Of a DNA stretch of 64,000 bases, positions 51,579-58,453 are shown piece by piece. Source of the stretch: Marinobacter koreensis (GTDB lineage Bacteria > Pseudomonadota > Gammaproteobacteria > Pseudomonadales > Oleiphilaceae); contig NZ_JAKZAJ010000001.1 of NCBI RefSeq assembly GCF_023156285.1, positions 744,001 to 808,000 on the forward strand, written 5' to 3'. The translations under genes were made by a program, and so were the position numbers. Under the pieces are notes generated by a model. It was not told the origin of the DNA. It ran no database searches and worked only from the letters and a program-made list of their open reading frames with translations. Position 1 is the stretch's first letter, and each line of letters opens with the position of its first letter.

Positions 51579-52643
51579 GTGGCCTCAATCATTGCCCGTA
51601 CTCGAGCAGACGGGACCAAATCCTACCGAGCTGACATACGCATCAAACGGAAAGGACGTTTAGTCTATCAGGAAAGCCGCACCTTTGACCGTAAGGCTTT
51701 GGCGAAGGATTGGGCTGCTCGTCGTGAGTTGGAGCTCCAGGAGCCTGGCGCGATCGACAGAGTGCGTCACCGTGGCGTGACAATCGGTGATTTGATAGAG
51801 CGGTACCAGCTGGAGTTCGGCGCGAATTTTGGTCGCAGCAAAGCGTCACACCTGGAATACATGCTCACCTTTGATCTTGCAAAGCTAGATGCGCTGGAGC
51901 TCCAGACGAAAGATATCGTCACTCACATTATGGGCAGGCTTCAGCACGTAAAACCTCAGACCGCGAATAATGACATCATCTGGCTCAGGTCGGTATTCAA
52001 AGTGGCGAGGACAGCCTGGGGTATGCCCGTCGATCTCAACGTGATCAATGACGCAGCGGAAACCTGCCGTCGCGAGCGCCTGGTTGCCAAGCCAGATTCG
52101 AGGGATCGTCGCCCGACACTGGAAGAGCTCAACAAGCTGATGGAATATGCCGATCGCCCCAGTGGAAAGCGGTCCATTCCGATGGGGGAGATCATTCTGT
52201 TTGCGTTGTTTTCCGGCCGGAGACAAGAGGAAATCACGCGGATCCGTTGGGATGGTCTTGATGAAAAGAACCGGACGGTGATCGTATCTGATATGAAGCA
52301 CCCGACCGCAAAGCGAGGCAATCACAAGCGCGTCTACTTAACTGATGAGGCGTGGACCATCATCCAGCGGCAGCCGAAGCGGGGCGATCGCATATTTCCA
52401 GATAACAGCAAAAGCATCGGTACCAGGTTTCGGGAGTGGTGCAAGTTCCTGGGGATCGATGACCTGCGGTTCCATGATCTCCGGCATGAGTGTATCAGCT
52501 GGTTGTTTGAGCGAGGGTGGGATATTCCCCGCGTTGCTTCTGTGAGCGGGCACACAACCTGGTCAACGCTTCAGCGGTATACGCACCTCAGCAAGCAGGA
52601 GCCTCACGACAAATACGATGGATGGGTTTGGCGTCCTAATTAA
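51579..52643 (+). CDS. int: tyrosine recombinase (integrase), dusA-type
   Basis: Site-specific recombinase for insertion and excision of the element. 354 residues from GTG 51579 (VASIIARTRADG), with an N-terminal arm-binding domain, a SAM-like core-binding domain (about 65-160) and the catalytic domain. Catalytic residues: Arg in SGRRQEEITRIRW (about 213), HDLRHE (His-x-x-Arg, about 298), His in SGHTTW and nucleophile Tyr in QRYTHLS (about 334). Upstream in-frame codons lie in the dusA-side DNA and lack a ribosome-binding site. Confidence 0.93.
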   Translation: MASIIARTRADGTKSYRADIRIKRKGRLVYQESRTFDRKALAKDWAARRELELQEPGAIDRVRHRGVTIGDLIERYQLEFGANFGRSKASHLEYMLTFDLAKLDALELQTKDIVTHIMGRLQHVKPQTANNDIIWLRSVFKVARTAWGMPVDLNVINDAAETCRRERLVAKPDSRDRRPTLEELNKLMEYADRPSGKRSIPMGEIILFALFSGRRQEEITRIRWDGLDEKNRTVIVSDMKHPTAKRGNHKRVYLTDEAWTIIQRQPKRGDRIFPDNSKSIGTRFREWCKFLGIDDLRFHDLRHECISWLFERGWDIPRVASVSGHTTWSTLQRYTHLSKQEPHDKYDGWVWRPN

Positions 52644-52700
52644 TTCCATGCTATCTATGTGGGAATGATTCCAACAATTTAATGGAGAGTTCTGTCAGGT

Positions 52701-53567
52701 ATGACTAAACATGAATTCGGTGGCCCATGGACTCAGCTAAAGCTGGACGTTTTTAGGGATTACGTACGCTTTTTTACCACCGCCCTCAAAAATAAAAACT
52801 TTAATCTGCATTATGCAGATGCTTTTGCTGGTACTGGGAATCAGAATCTCAAGACTGAAGAAGGTCAGCCGGTTTTGTTTCCAGAGGAAGACTTTGAAGG
52901 ATCTGTAAGGGTGGCGCTCAGCCTAAATGAATCGTTTCAGGTCTACCACTTCAACGATATATCTGAAGAGTTTTGCCAACAGCTTCATAGGTTATCTGGT
53001 GAATATCCCGGAGTGGATGTCCGTATCACTCAGTTGGATGCGAATGATTTTGTGCGGGAATTCTGTGCTGGTCTGGGCAGTAACGATCGTGCTGTCTTGT
53101 TGTTAGACCCCTACAATACAGAGCTGGATTGGGAATCACTGAAAGTGGTTGCAAGCTCTCAGCGGATCGATCTTTGGTTGTTGTTTCCATTATCGACATT
53201 GCTCCGGATGACCCCGAGAGATGGAAATCGAATCAGGCCAGAGTGGGAGGCAACGCTAAATCGGTTGCTGGGGACTGATCGCTGGATTACTGAATTATAC
53301 AAACCGAAGGAAGCTCCTCAGATCGAGGATATGTTTGGCGCTGAGCCTGAGAGTGAAGTCGAAAGGCTCAACGTAGACGGGGTTTCGAAGTTCGTTAAGA
53401 ACCGCTTGTCGGAGCAGTTCCCCTTCGTTTCAGATCCCGTGACTTTGCGTAACAACAATAGTCCTCTTTTCCTATTCTTTTTGGCCGTATCGAACCCTTC
53501 TAACGTTGCGATAGGCTTGGCTAGAAAGGTGTCCGGCCAGATTATCAAGAAGTACTCGACGCGATAA
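52701..53567 (+). CDS. tcmP: three-Cys-motif partner protein TcmP
   Basis: 288 residues opening with the family signature FGGPWTQLKLDVFRDYVRFFTTALKN followed by YADAFAGTGNQ, a methyltransferase-like glycine loop, and VLLLDPYNTELDW (about residues 133-145). TcmP proteins are named for occurring beside a protein with a radical-SAM-like three-cysteine motif; here that protein is the convergent DUF5131 gene, with 23 bp overlap. Biochemical role unknown. The DNA is visibly more AT-rich than the core genome, suggesting recent transfer as cargo between integrase and phage genes. Confidence 0.85.
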   Translation: MTKHEFGGPWTQLKLDVFRDYVRFFTTALKNKNFNLHYADAFAGTGNQNLKTEEGQPVLFPEEDFEGSVRVALSLNESFQVYHFNDISEEFCQQLHRLSGEYPGVDVRITQLDANDFVREFCAGLGSNDRAVLLLDPYNTELDWESLKVVASSQRIDLWLLFPLSTLLRMTPRDGNRIRPEWEATLNRLLGTDRWITELYKPKEAPQIEDMFGAEPESEVERLNVDGVSKFVKNRLSEQFPFVSDPVTLRNNNSPLFLFFLAVSNPSNVAIGLARKVSGQIIKKYSTR

Positions 53568-54294
53568 GAGGGTATTGGTCGTAGAGCTCGCCATAGAGCT
53601 CCCGGCCATTCTTCTTTTTGGACCGGCGTACGCCATCCGCGCCCCAGTTACCCCATTGCTTAAAGAAAAAGGGTACCTTCGCTGCCAAGCATTGGTCTTT
53701 GATGTTCAGCGCCCACTCGGCTTTCATCGGCCGGGCCTTGGATCCAGATTCCCCGCCAACAATCACCCAATGGATATCTTCCAGGTTGATGTATCCCAGA
53801 TCTTCCAGCAAAGGTTCAACGGATAGAAATCTGGTTGCAGCTGGTACATTCCTCAAAACGTCGATGCGTGGGAGGCCATATTTCTTGTCTTCTACAGATA
53901 CTCCCATCCAGGCGTTTTCGGGGATCTTCCCTTCTTTTCCATATTCCGCCATGCGTTCGGCTCTCTTCGTAAGTATCTGGAAGATGTGCTGGGGGCACCG
54001 CTCGATCACCGACATCACTGAGTCAATGTAAGAAAACGGCACATCCTCGTGGAAGAGGTCACTCATGGAGTTGACGAAATAGGTCGTCGGCTTGGCGCGC
54101 TGCAGGGGTTGGCCCAGTCGTTCCGGGTGGAGTGATACTGCAAATCCGTTCTCATAGCCGTTGGCGCCCATAGCCTGGAGTCTCTTCGCCATTGTTTCGG
54201 CATAGCAGTGTTTGCAGCCAGGTGACACCTTCGTGCAGCCAGTTACCGGGTTCCAAGTTTGCTCGGTCCACTCAATGCCTGTCTGTGTCGCCAT
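53545..54294 (-). CDS. DUF5131 (phage Gp37/Gp68) three-cysteine protein
   Basis: 249 residues beginning TGIEWTEQTWNPVTGC. It has the three-cysteine motif CTKVSPGCKHCYAE (C-x7-C-x2-C, about 18-29), reminiscent of radical SAM iron-sulfur sites, and later WVIVGGESGSKARPM and FFFKQWGNWG. Family members are common in phages and mobile elements; activity unproven. The start at 54294 is preceded by AAAGGA and, directly upstream, by a LexA-type box, so expression is probably DNA-damage induced. Confidence 0.88.
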   Translation of the reverse strand: MATQTGIEWTEQTWNPVTGCTKVSPGCKHCYAETMAKRLQAMGANGYENGFAVSLHPERLGQPLQRAKPTTYFVNSMSDLFHEDVPFSYIDSVMSVIERCPQHIFQILTKRAERMAEYGKEGKIPENAWMGVSVEDKKYGLPRIDVLRNVPAATRFLSVEPLLEDLGYINLEDIHWVIVGGESGSKARPMKAEWALNIKDQCLAAKVPFFFKQWGNWGADGVRRSKKKNGRELYGELYDQYPLIASSTS

Positions 54295-54308
54295 GGTAGA
54301 ATTCCTTT

Positions 54309-54324
54309 CTGTATAAATATACAG
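54309..54324. promoter_or_regulatory. LexA (SOS) box upstream of the DUF5131 gene
   Basis: CTGTATAAATATACAG fits CTGT-N8-ACAG with an AT-only centre. With the flanking bases it is very close to the E. coli consensus. It ends 15 bp before the leftward ATG, so LexA bound here would block the promoter. Confidence 0.85.
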
Positions 54325-54503
54325 TAATTTTGGTATTGGTTAGCTTGAAATTCAATGTTGAGCCGAATTTTAGGCTGCCAAAACCGGTTTGGAAAATGTA
54401 AAGAATTGTAACCAAAGCCGATTTTTGCTCTTGCATCTTTGACGACTCGGTATAGCGTCGAAAACGTGGCCACATTTCTTTCAATTCTCAATGGAGTAAC
54501 GAG

Positions 54504-54716
54504 ATGACAATGGATGAAAAACTCAATGATGTTCCTGCCTGCGAAGATACTCTGGTTGTGATCGCAGATATTGCTGCCAGTGGTGGGATGTTGCAGAGGG
54601 TGTTGGCCACCGGCGTTGCGTCAAATCGGGTTGCAGAAGTGTGTGAAGGGCTCTTCATGGAGATCCGGGACCTCGCCGGATCTGCCTGTCATGCCAGCGC
54701 CGATAATGATGCTTGA
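54504..54716 (+). CDS. small protein of unknown function (70 aa)
   Basis: 70 residues (MTMDEKLNDVPACEDTLVVIADIAASGG at the start), acidic, with a ribosome-binding site GGAGTAACG before the ATG. It lies downstream of a 209-bp intergenic stretch holding the SOS box and short palindromes (AAACCGGTTT at 54381-54390). No family recognised. The last 62 bp overlap a leftward gene, so one of the two may be spurious. Confidence 0.5.
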   Translation: MTMDEKLNDVPACEDTLVVIADIAASGGMLQRVLATGVASNRVAEVCEGLFMEIRDLAGSACHASADNDA

Positions 54717-54951
54717 TTTGTCTGAATATGGTTGCAGCTTCATGGTTATGATCCAGTTCGGCCCTGGAGCTAATGCCGCAGGCCTGCAATATGAAATCCC
54801 GGGCGTCTTCCTCAGTGTGGGTGCCGTCCGGGGTCTTCAGCCCGAATTTCGCTGCTCTGCGCCTATCCAGATAAAGCCTGAACTGATCGTCCTGGCAGAG
54901 CATTGCAGCTTTCCTGGCCAGATATCCGCCTTTGGGTTTCTCGTCGCTCAT
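54655..54951 (-). CDS. phage-type protein of unknown function (98 aa)
   Basis: 98 residues, basic (QFRLYLDRRRAAKFGLKTPDG; THTEEDARDFILQACGI; C-terminal HHYRRWHDRQIRRG). Its style is that of small early phage proteins, but I know no function. The start overlaps the upstream gene stop (ATGA), as in a leftward operon. Confidence 0.6.
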   Translation of the reverse strand: MSDEKPKGGYLARKAAMLCQDDQFRLYLDRRRAAKFGLKTPDGTHTEEDARDFILQACGISSRAELDHNHEAATIFRQIKHHYRRWHDRQIRRGPGSP

Positions 54952-55145
54952 ATCCGTTTCTGCTTCTGGTGATACTGGATGACGAGGGACAGCTCCCGCA
55001 GGCTGATGGTTTCGATGGACTTGCCGCGCTCCTCGAGGAGTTCCAGAACTTCACGCTGCTCTTCAAGATCCATCTGCTTCAGTTCCAGCGCTGGTTCCAG
55101 CATGTCCATTGCCTGCAGTGTTCTTCGGATCTGTGTTGCTTTCAT
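54948..55145 (-). CDS. small helical protein, unknown (65 aa)
   Basis: 65 residues, strongly charged and predicted helical (ALELKQMDLEEQREVLELLE), perhaps a coiled coil. It overlaps the genes on both sides by 4 bp within the leftward phage operon. Confidence 0.6.
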   Translation of the reverse strand: MKATQIRRTLQAMDMLEPALELKQMDLEEQREVLELLEERGKSIETISLRELSLVIQYHQKQKRI

Positions 55146-55294
55146 TGCGGTTCCTCCAGCTGCTTATAAGCCTCTTGCAGGTCATTGAAACCGCACTCAC
55201 CGCAAAACCAGACATCGCAGCTGGGGGCTGCTGGGTTAGTGGGCTGCATTGGTGCGCCGCATTCTGGGCAGTGGTAGCTTTCGGGCTCAGTCAT
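55142..55294 (-). CDS. zinc-ribbon-like small protein (50 aa)
   Basis: A 50-residue ORF, MTEPESYHCPECGAPMQP at the start and CGECGFNDL later. Two CxxC pairs about 20 residues apart suggest a zinc ribbon. It is linked by ATGA overlaps to both neighbours, which supports reality despite its size. Confidence 0.65.
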   Translation of the reverse strand: MTEPESYHCPECGAPMQPTNPAAPSCDVWFCGECGFNDLQEAYKQLEEPQ

Positions 55295-55626
55295 GGTGAA
55301 GTTTCTCCTCTTCGTTTCACCTGGAAGGCAGCGCGCCTGGCTGCAATCCCTTTCTCAGTAATCGTCCACTTGTGACCGGTGATGGTTTCGCCGTAGGCAA
55401 TGAGGTCGGCCTCTTCACATTTCTCGATGGCGCGCATCACCCGTTCGGTGCTCCAGCTGGTTTTCGGTATCTTGTCCGGCTGGGTGTAGACGCTGTGGTA
55501 AACGTGGCTCAGCCCATGGAAGTCCTGAGCGATATCGATATTCCGGTAGTTCGTGAAAAGCTGGAGCAGGACGAACATATCGGTGGTGATAACGATATCC
55601 TCAGGAAACAGGGCGGTCTGCTTCAC
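55291..55626 (-). CDS. putative winged-helix-like phage protein (111 aa)
   Basis: 111 residues. The middle and end (STERVMRAIEKCEEADLIAYGETITGHKWTITEKGIAARRAAF) have the pattern of a winged helix with a terminal TEKG turn. No family named with confidence. In the leftward overlapping gene chain. Confidence 0.6.
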   Translation of the reverse strand: MKQTALFPEDIVITTDMFVLLQLFTNYRNIDIAQDFHGLSHVYHSVYTQPDKIPKTSWSTERVMRAIEKCEEADLIAYGETITGHKWTITEKGIAARRAAFQVKRRGETSP

Positions 55627-56006
55627 GCAGCGTGCTCCTGGCTTTCAATGGTTACTGGTTCGTTTCGCTCAATGAGGTAATCTAGGTAACTGACGTAAGT
55701 GTCTAGTTCCTCTTGAAGCTCCAGGTATTGTCTTTGCTGAGTCTCCTCAGAGAAATCATCATCGATTCTCAAAAACAGCCGGAGCTTTGCTATTGGGGGT
55801 GTGAAGTTGCCTGTCTGATAGCTGGCATCAATCGGCTGGATGTGGCTGTCGAGCATTTCCGCGTGGCCCGACAGATCGCAGAACGCATGCGCCAGACCCC
55901 GGCGGTTTATGATGCAGCACAACAAAAAGATCTCTTCCGCGCGGCCGTACAGCCATTCAGTCATTTGTTCGATATTGAGTGGTTGGGTTGCCTTTGTCAT
56001 GATCAT
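55623..56006 (-). CDS. phage-type protein of unknown function (127 aa)
   Basis: 127 residues (MIMTKATQPLNIEQMTEWLYGRAEEIFLLCCIINRRG...). Predicted helical with an acidic C-terminal half (QEELDTYVSYLDYLIERNE). ATG at 56006 overlaps the antirepressor stop; a second ATG at 56000 is possible. A longer upstream frame is not used. Confidence 0.6.
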   Translation of the reverse strand: MIMTKATQPLNIEQMTEWLYGRAEEIFLLCCIINRRGLAHAFCDLSGHAEMLDSHIQPIDASYQTGNFTPPIAKLRLFLRIDDDFSEETQQRQYLELQEELDTYVSYLDYLIERNEPVTIESQEHAA

Positions 56007-56797
56007 TCCTCCTCGTCCTGGAACAGGGCCAGCATGTCGTGCATGCCGCGGTTGGCTTTCTGGAGCTTTTGCAGTTCGGGGTGTTTCAGTGGGGTGACGA
56101 TGCCCTGGTTGTCGATATCCAGGCAGACCAGCGTAGGCGCACTGAGGGTTGGCCCTGTTTCGTCTTTCAGCACCTGGCGGATGAAATCTTTCTCCGCTTT
56201 GTTCACGGCGCGAATCCAGCGGTGTGAAACGCCCTGCAGTTGCTTGACCATGAAGATGGCGTCTTGCGCCTGCTGGGTGGTGAGGTCTTCTACCCGGCGC
56301 ACGCCGAAGTGGTTGCGGATGCGTTCGTTGATAGCGTAGGAGGCACCCTTGCCACGAAAGCCGACGGTAACGGAACGGATGGCGGCTGCCAGTTGTTCGC
56401 GTAGTTGGTAGGGTGCGCGATCGGCGGGCGGTTGCATGTAAATTTTGTCCAGGACATCCAGCACCCACTTGCGGAAGTGCTTTGCCTTGTCGGTGCGGGC
56501 GAACATGGCCAGGAGGTGGCATCCGCGAGGAGAGAAAACTCTGACCGGTCGTATAGATTCGCCGTTGCCAAAACCCTTGGTGGTCAAATTGACCACCAAG
56601 GTCATTTCATCGGTAAATTCATCTTGGTTTCGGTCGTAGATCTTATTGATTGACCGAGGGTCAGAGTAATCCAGTGCTTTCGCAAGATCAGCAGTGGTTA
56701 GCCATGGGCGGCCATTGTGATCAATAACGGTGAGTTCAGTGCCTTCGAATACCAGGTATCCGGACGGTGCGGGCGCACCTTGGGTGTGATTATGCAT
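56003..56797 (-). CDS. ant: BRO-N family phage antirepressor
   Basis: 264 residues with a Bro-N domain (about 12-100: FEGTELTVIDHNGRPWLTTADLAKALDYSD, and VRVFSPRGCHLLAMFARTDKAKHFRKWVLDVLD) and a C-terminal region of antirepressor type. Such proteins inactivate phage repressors to start lytic growth. Immediately upstream is a C4-type antisense RNA locus with a leader ORF whose stop overlaps this start region. The ribosome-binding site GGAG lies in a sequence that can pair with upstream RNA. Confidence 0.82.
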   Translation of the reverse strand: MHNHTQGAPAPSGYLVFEGTELTVIDHNGRPWLTTADLAKALDYSDPRSINKIYDRNQDEFTDEMTLVVNLTTKGFGNGESIRPVRVFSPRGCHLLAMFARTDKAKHFRKWVLDVLDKIYMQPPADRAPYQLREQLAAAIRSVTVGFRGKGASYAINERIRNHFGVRRVEDLTTQQAQDAIFMVKQLQGVSHRWIRAVNKAEKDFIRQVLKDETGPTLSAPTLVCLDIDNQGIVTPLKHPELQKLQKANRGMHDMLALFQDEEE

Positions 56798-56927
56798 GGT
56801 TCATGCTCCGGTTGTCGGCTTTCGTGCCGCCACCCTGTCGCCAAACAGGGAGGGCGGGACCGCATGGGTTGGCGAACCGGCAACCGGTACCGGCAGGCCC
56901 GAAGGCCTCCCACACGGCCCGCCCCAT
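56790..56927 (-). CDS. leader/Icd-like ORF coupled to the antirepressor
   Basis: Candidate 45-residue ORF MGRAVWEAFGPAGTGCRF...MNHA ending in TAA just inside the antirepressor start (the ant ATG overlaps its last codons), a layout for translational coupling. A second frame (start 56865, end 56698, 55 residues) overlaps ant out of frame, as icd does in phage P1. Neither start has a clear ribosome-binding site, so which is translated is uncertain. Confidence 0.4.
   Translation of the reverse strand: MGRAVWEAFGPAGTGCRFANPCGPALPVWRQGGGTKADNRSMNHA
56866..56889 (-). promoter_or_regulatory. antisense target in the antirepressor leader
   Basis: Read on the minus strand, TACCGGTTGCCGGTTCGCC plus AACCC is complementary to C4 RNA positions 57017-56993 over about 24 nt, with few mismatches and one bulge. 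It could also pair with the antirepressor ribosome-binding-site region at 56805-56818. Confidence 0.65.
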
Positions 56928-56955
56928 AACGCTGAGCGTGCCATGCACTGAGCAC

Positions 56956-57038
56956 AAAAAAACCGCAGACTCGAATGGAGATGCGGTGTGCTCTCCGGTT
57001 GTCGGGTCGCCAAACCCGATCGCTGATTTTGCAGCGAC
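56956..57038 (-). ncRNA. C4 (P1/P7/P4 CI-type) antisense RNA
   Basis: About 80 nt, starting after a strong leftward promoter. In order: hairpin TCGCTG/CAGCGA, hairpin with loop around GGGTTTGGCGACCC, single-stranded ACAACCGGAGAGCAC, then a terminator stem ACCGCA/TGCGGT and seven T residues (56956-56987). Size, position upstream of an antirepressor gene, and complementarity to the downstream leader match the C4 RNA of phages P1/P7, which blocks icd/ant translation. Confidence 0.78.
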
Positions 57039-57044
57039 AAGATT

Positions 57045-57074
57045 AGTATAGGCCTGGCGGTTCGGGGCGGTCAA
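57045..57074 (-). promoter_or_regulatory. promoter of the C4 RNA/antirepressor transcript
   Basis: On the minus strand TTGACC (57074-57069), 18-bp spacer, TATACT (57050-57045). The predicted start near 57038 coincides with the first C4 hairpin. Confidence 0.75.
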
Positions 57075-57140
57075 TCTTTCTGCACTATTCCCTACTATTT
57101 CTGCATTGTTTTTTTGTATTCGGTTGGATACACTTTGATC

Positions 57141-57446
57141 ATGTACAAAATTTACGCATCTCAGCTTTTCAATGATTGGGTGGATGGTCTGAAGGACCAG
57201 AAGGCGAAAGACAAAGTTCTGGCCAGGAGAGACCGGGCTGAAGAAGGAAACTTTGGAGATCACAAATCGCTGGGTGATCACGTTTCCGAGATGCGCCTGA
57301 CCCATGGCCCTGGGTACCGGATTTATTACACGCAGGTGGACGATGTGATTTTTCTGCTGCTCAACGGTGGTGATAAATCCTCCCAGAAGAAAGACATAAA
57401 GCTTGCCAAGCAAATGGCGGCGGAGCTCCACGGAGCAACTAAGTAA
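57141..57446 (+). CDS. RelE/ParE-fold toxin, HigB-like addiction module killer
   Basis: 101 residues. The C-terminal LLLNGGDKSSQKKDIKLAKQMA and GPGYRIYYTQ are diagnostic of the RelE-related addiction module killer family, whose members cleave mRNA at the ribosome. Toxin-first order, 12 bp before the antitoxin gene. ATG 57141 is chosen; the frame extends 9 codons upstream. Confidence 0.88.
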   Translation: MYKIYASQLFNDWVDGLKDQKAKDKVLARRDRAEEGNFGDHKSLGDHVSEMRLTHGPGYRIYYTQVDDVIFLLLNGGDKSSQKKDIKLAKQMAAELHGATK

Positions 57447-57458
57447 GAGGTAACTGAT

Positions 57459-57875
57459 ATGGCTATTAATCAAGCGGCGATGGAAAAATACGGTATCCGT
57501 CCGTTCGATGTGGCGGAGCATCTGAAAACAGATGAAGATATCTCTGGCTATCTGACTGAAGTGCTGGCTGAGGGTGATATGGACGCGCTTCTGAAGGCGC
57601 TCAATAACGTGGCCCGTGCCAGAGGCATGTCTCAGGTGGCTGAGGCCGCAGGTGTGGGGCGTGAAAGCCTCTACAAGGCGCTTTCCGAAGGCGCAAAGCC
57701 GCGCTTTGACACTATCAACAAGGTGTTGAACGCTTTGGGTGTTTGCCTGCGTGCGGAGCCTGCAGAGCCAAAAGTAACTCGAACCGGCGTTGCGACCTAT
57801 ACCAACCCTGGCCGCCGCGGTATCAAGACCGCTCGAACCAAAGCTGGTAGAGGCGAGAATCTGCAGCGCGCGTAA
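57459..57875 (+). CDS. HigA-like antidote, Xre-type HTH
   Basis: 138 residues with the antidote core YLTEVLAEGDMDALLKALNNVARARGMSQVAEAAGVGRESLYKALSEG followed by FDTINKVLNALGVCLRA. An extra basic tail of about 40 residues (TRTGVATYTNPGRRGIKTARTKAGRG) is longer than usual. It neutralises the upstream toxin and probably autoregulates. RBS AAGAGG. Ends 5 bp before a convergent phage gene. Confidence 0.88.
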   Translation: MAINQAAMEKYGIRPFDVAEHLKTDEDISGYLTEVLAEGDMDALLKALNNVARARGMSQVAEAAGVGRESLYKALSEGAKPRFDTINKVLNALGVCLRAEPAEPKVTRTGVATYTNPGRRGIKTARTKAGRGENLQRA

Positions 57876-57880
57876 TGCTC

Positions 57881-58135
57881 TCATTGCTCCAGCCCTGCGC
57901 TTGCCAGTGTGGGGCTGGGAATAATTCCAGGAATAATCTGCGGTCGGTTCTGTAAAAGCCTCCAGGGCCTGATCACTGCCTCCACCACCAGCATCTCTGC
58001 TTTGATAGCCTGGCGAATCTTGTGGCACCAGCGCAGGGCTGCGCCTGGTATGGCGCGGCCCCGGTTGGCATCGCCTACCAGCTTCTTTGCCAGCCTGTAG
58101 GCTTTGACCAACCTGTTAAGGCGTGCGGTGATCAT
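57881..58135 (-). CDS. basic phage protein of unknown function (84 aa)
   Basis: 84 residues (MITARLNRLVKAYRLAKKLVGDANRGRAIPG...), rich in Arg/Lys/Ala and helical in the first half. The start overlaps the upstream gene stop by 4 bp. Last gene of the leftward chain before the toxin-antitoxin pair. Confidence 0.6.
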   Translation of the reverse strand: MITARLNRLVKAYRLAKKLVGDANRGRAIPGAALRWCHKIRQAIKAEMLVVEAVIRPWRLLQNRPQIIPGIIPSPTLASAGLEQ

Positions 58136-58410
58136 GCCGGCAGCTCCGCCAAACGGTTCAGAGCGTTGCGGCCGGCTTTGGCCAGGGCCTGGCGGTGAGC
58201 TTTCTTTTCGATGCCCTGATGGTTCATCGCAAACAGAATCAGGGCAATCTCCCCGAGCGTCGTGCCTGGGAATCGCTCTGCGTTTAGCTCCATCATGATC
58301 CGGCAATCATCGGCGCTGGTACCGGTATACTTCTGCAACAGTTTGTTGCTTTTATCGAATGCTTCGGCGCTCTGTAAGGCGGCGTCGGCAGCTGCTTGTT
58401 CGTTTCTCAT
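58132..58410 (-). CDS. phage protein of unknown function (92 aa)
   Basis: 92 residues, alpha-helical, alanine-rich (AAADAALQSAEAFDKSNKLLQKYTGTSADD; TLGEIALILFAMNHQG). Function unknown. In the leftward operon, 43 bp after the DUF2303 gene. Confidence 0.6.
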   Translation of the reverse strand: MRNEQAAADAALQSAEAFDKSNKLLQKYTGTSADDCRIMMELNAERFPGTTLGEIALILFAMNHQGIEKKAHRQALAKAGRNALNRLAELPA

Positions 58411-58453
58411 TGCTTGTGTTCCTTGGGTAAGGCGCCCCCGCAGGGGCGATCAA

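Noticed and set aside
56790..58028. 412-codon minus-strand ORF spanning the C4 locus and the toxin-antitoxin pair
   Set aside because: Antisense to both toxin and antitoxin genes and crosses the C4 promoter and terminator; only its last 45 codons are considered as a possible leader ORF.
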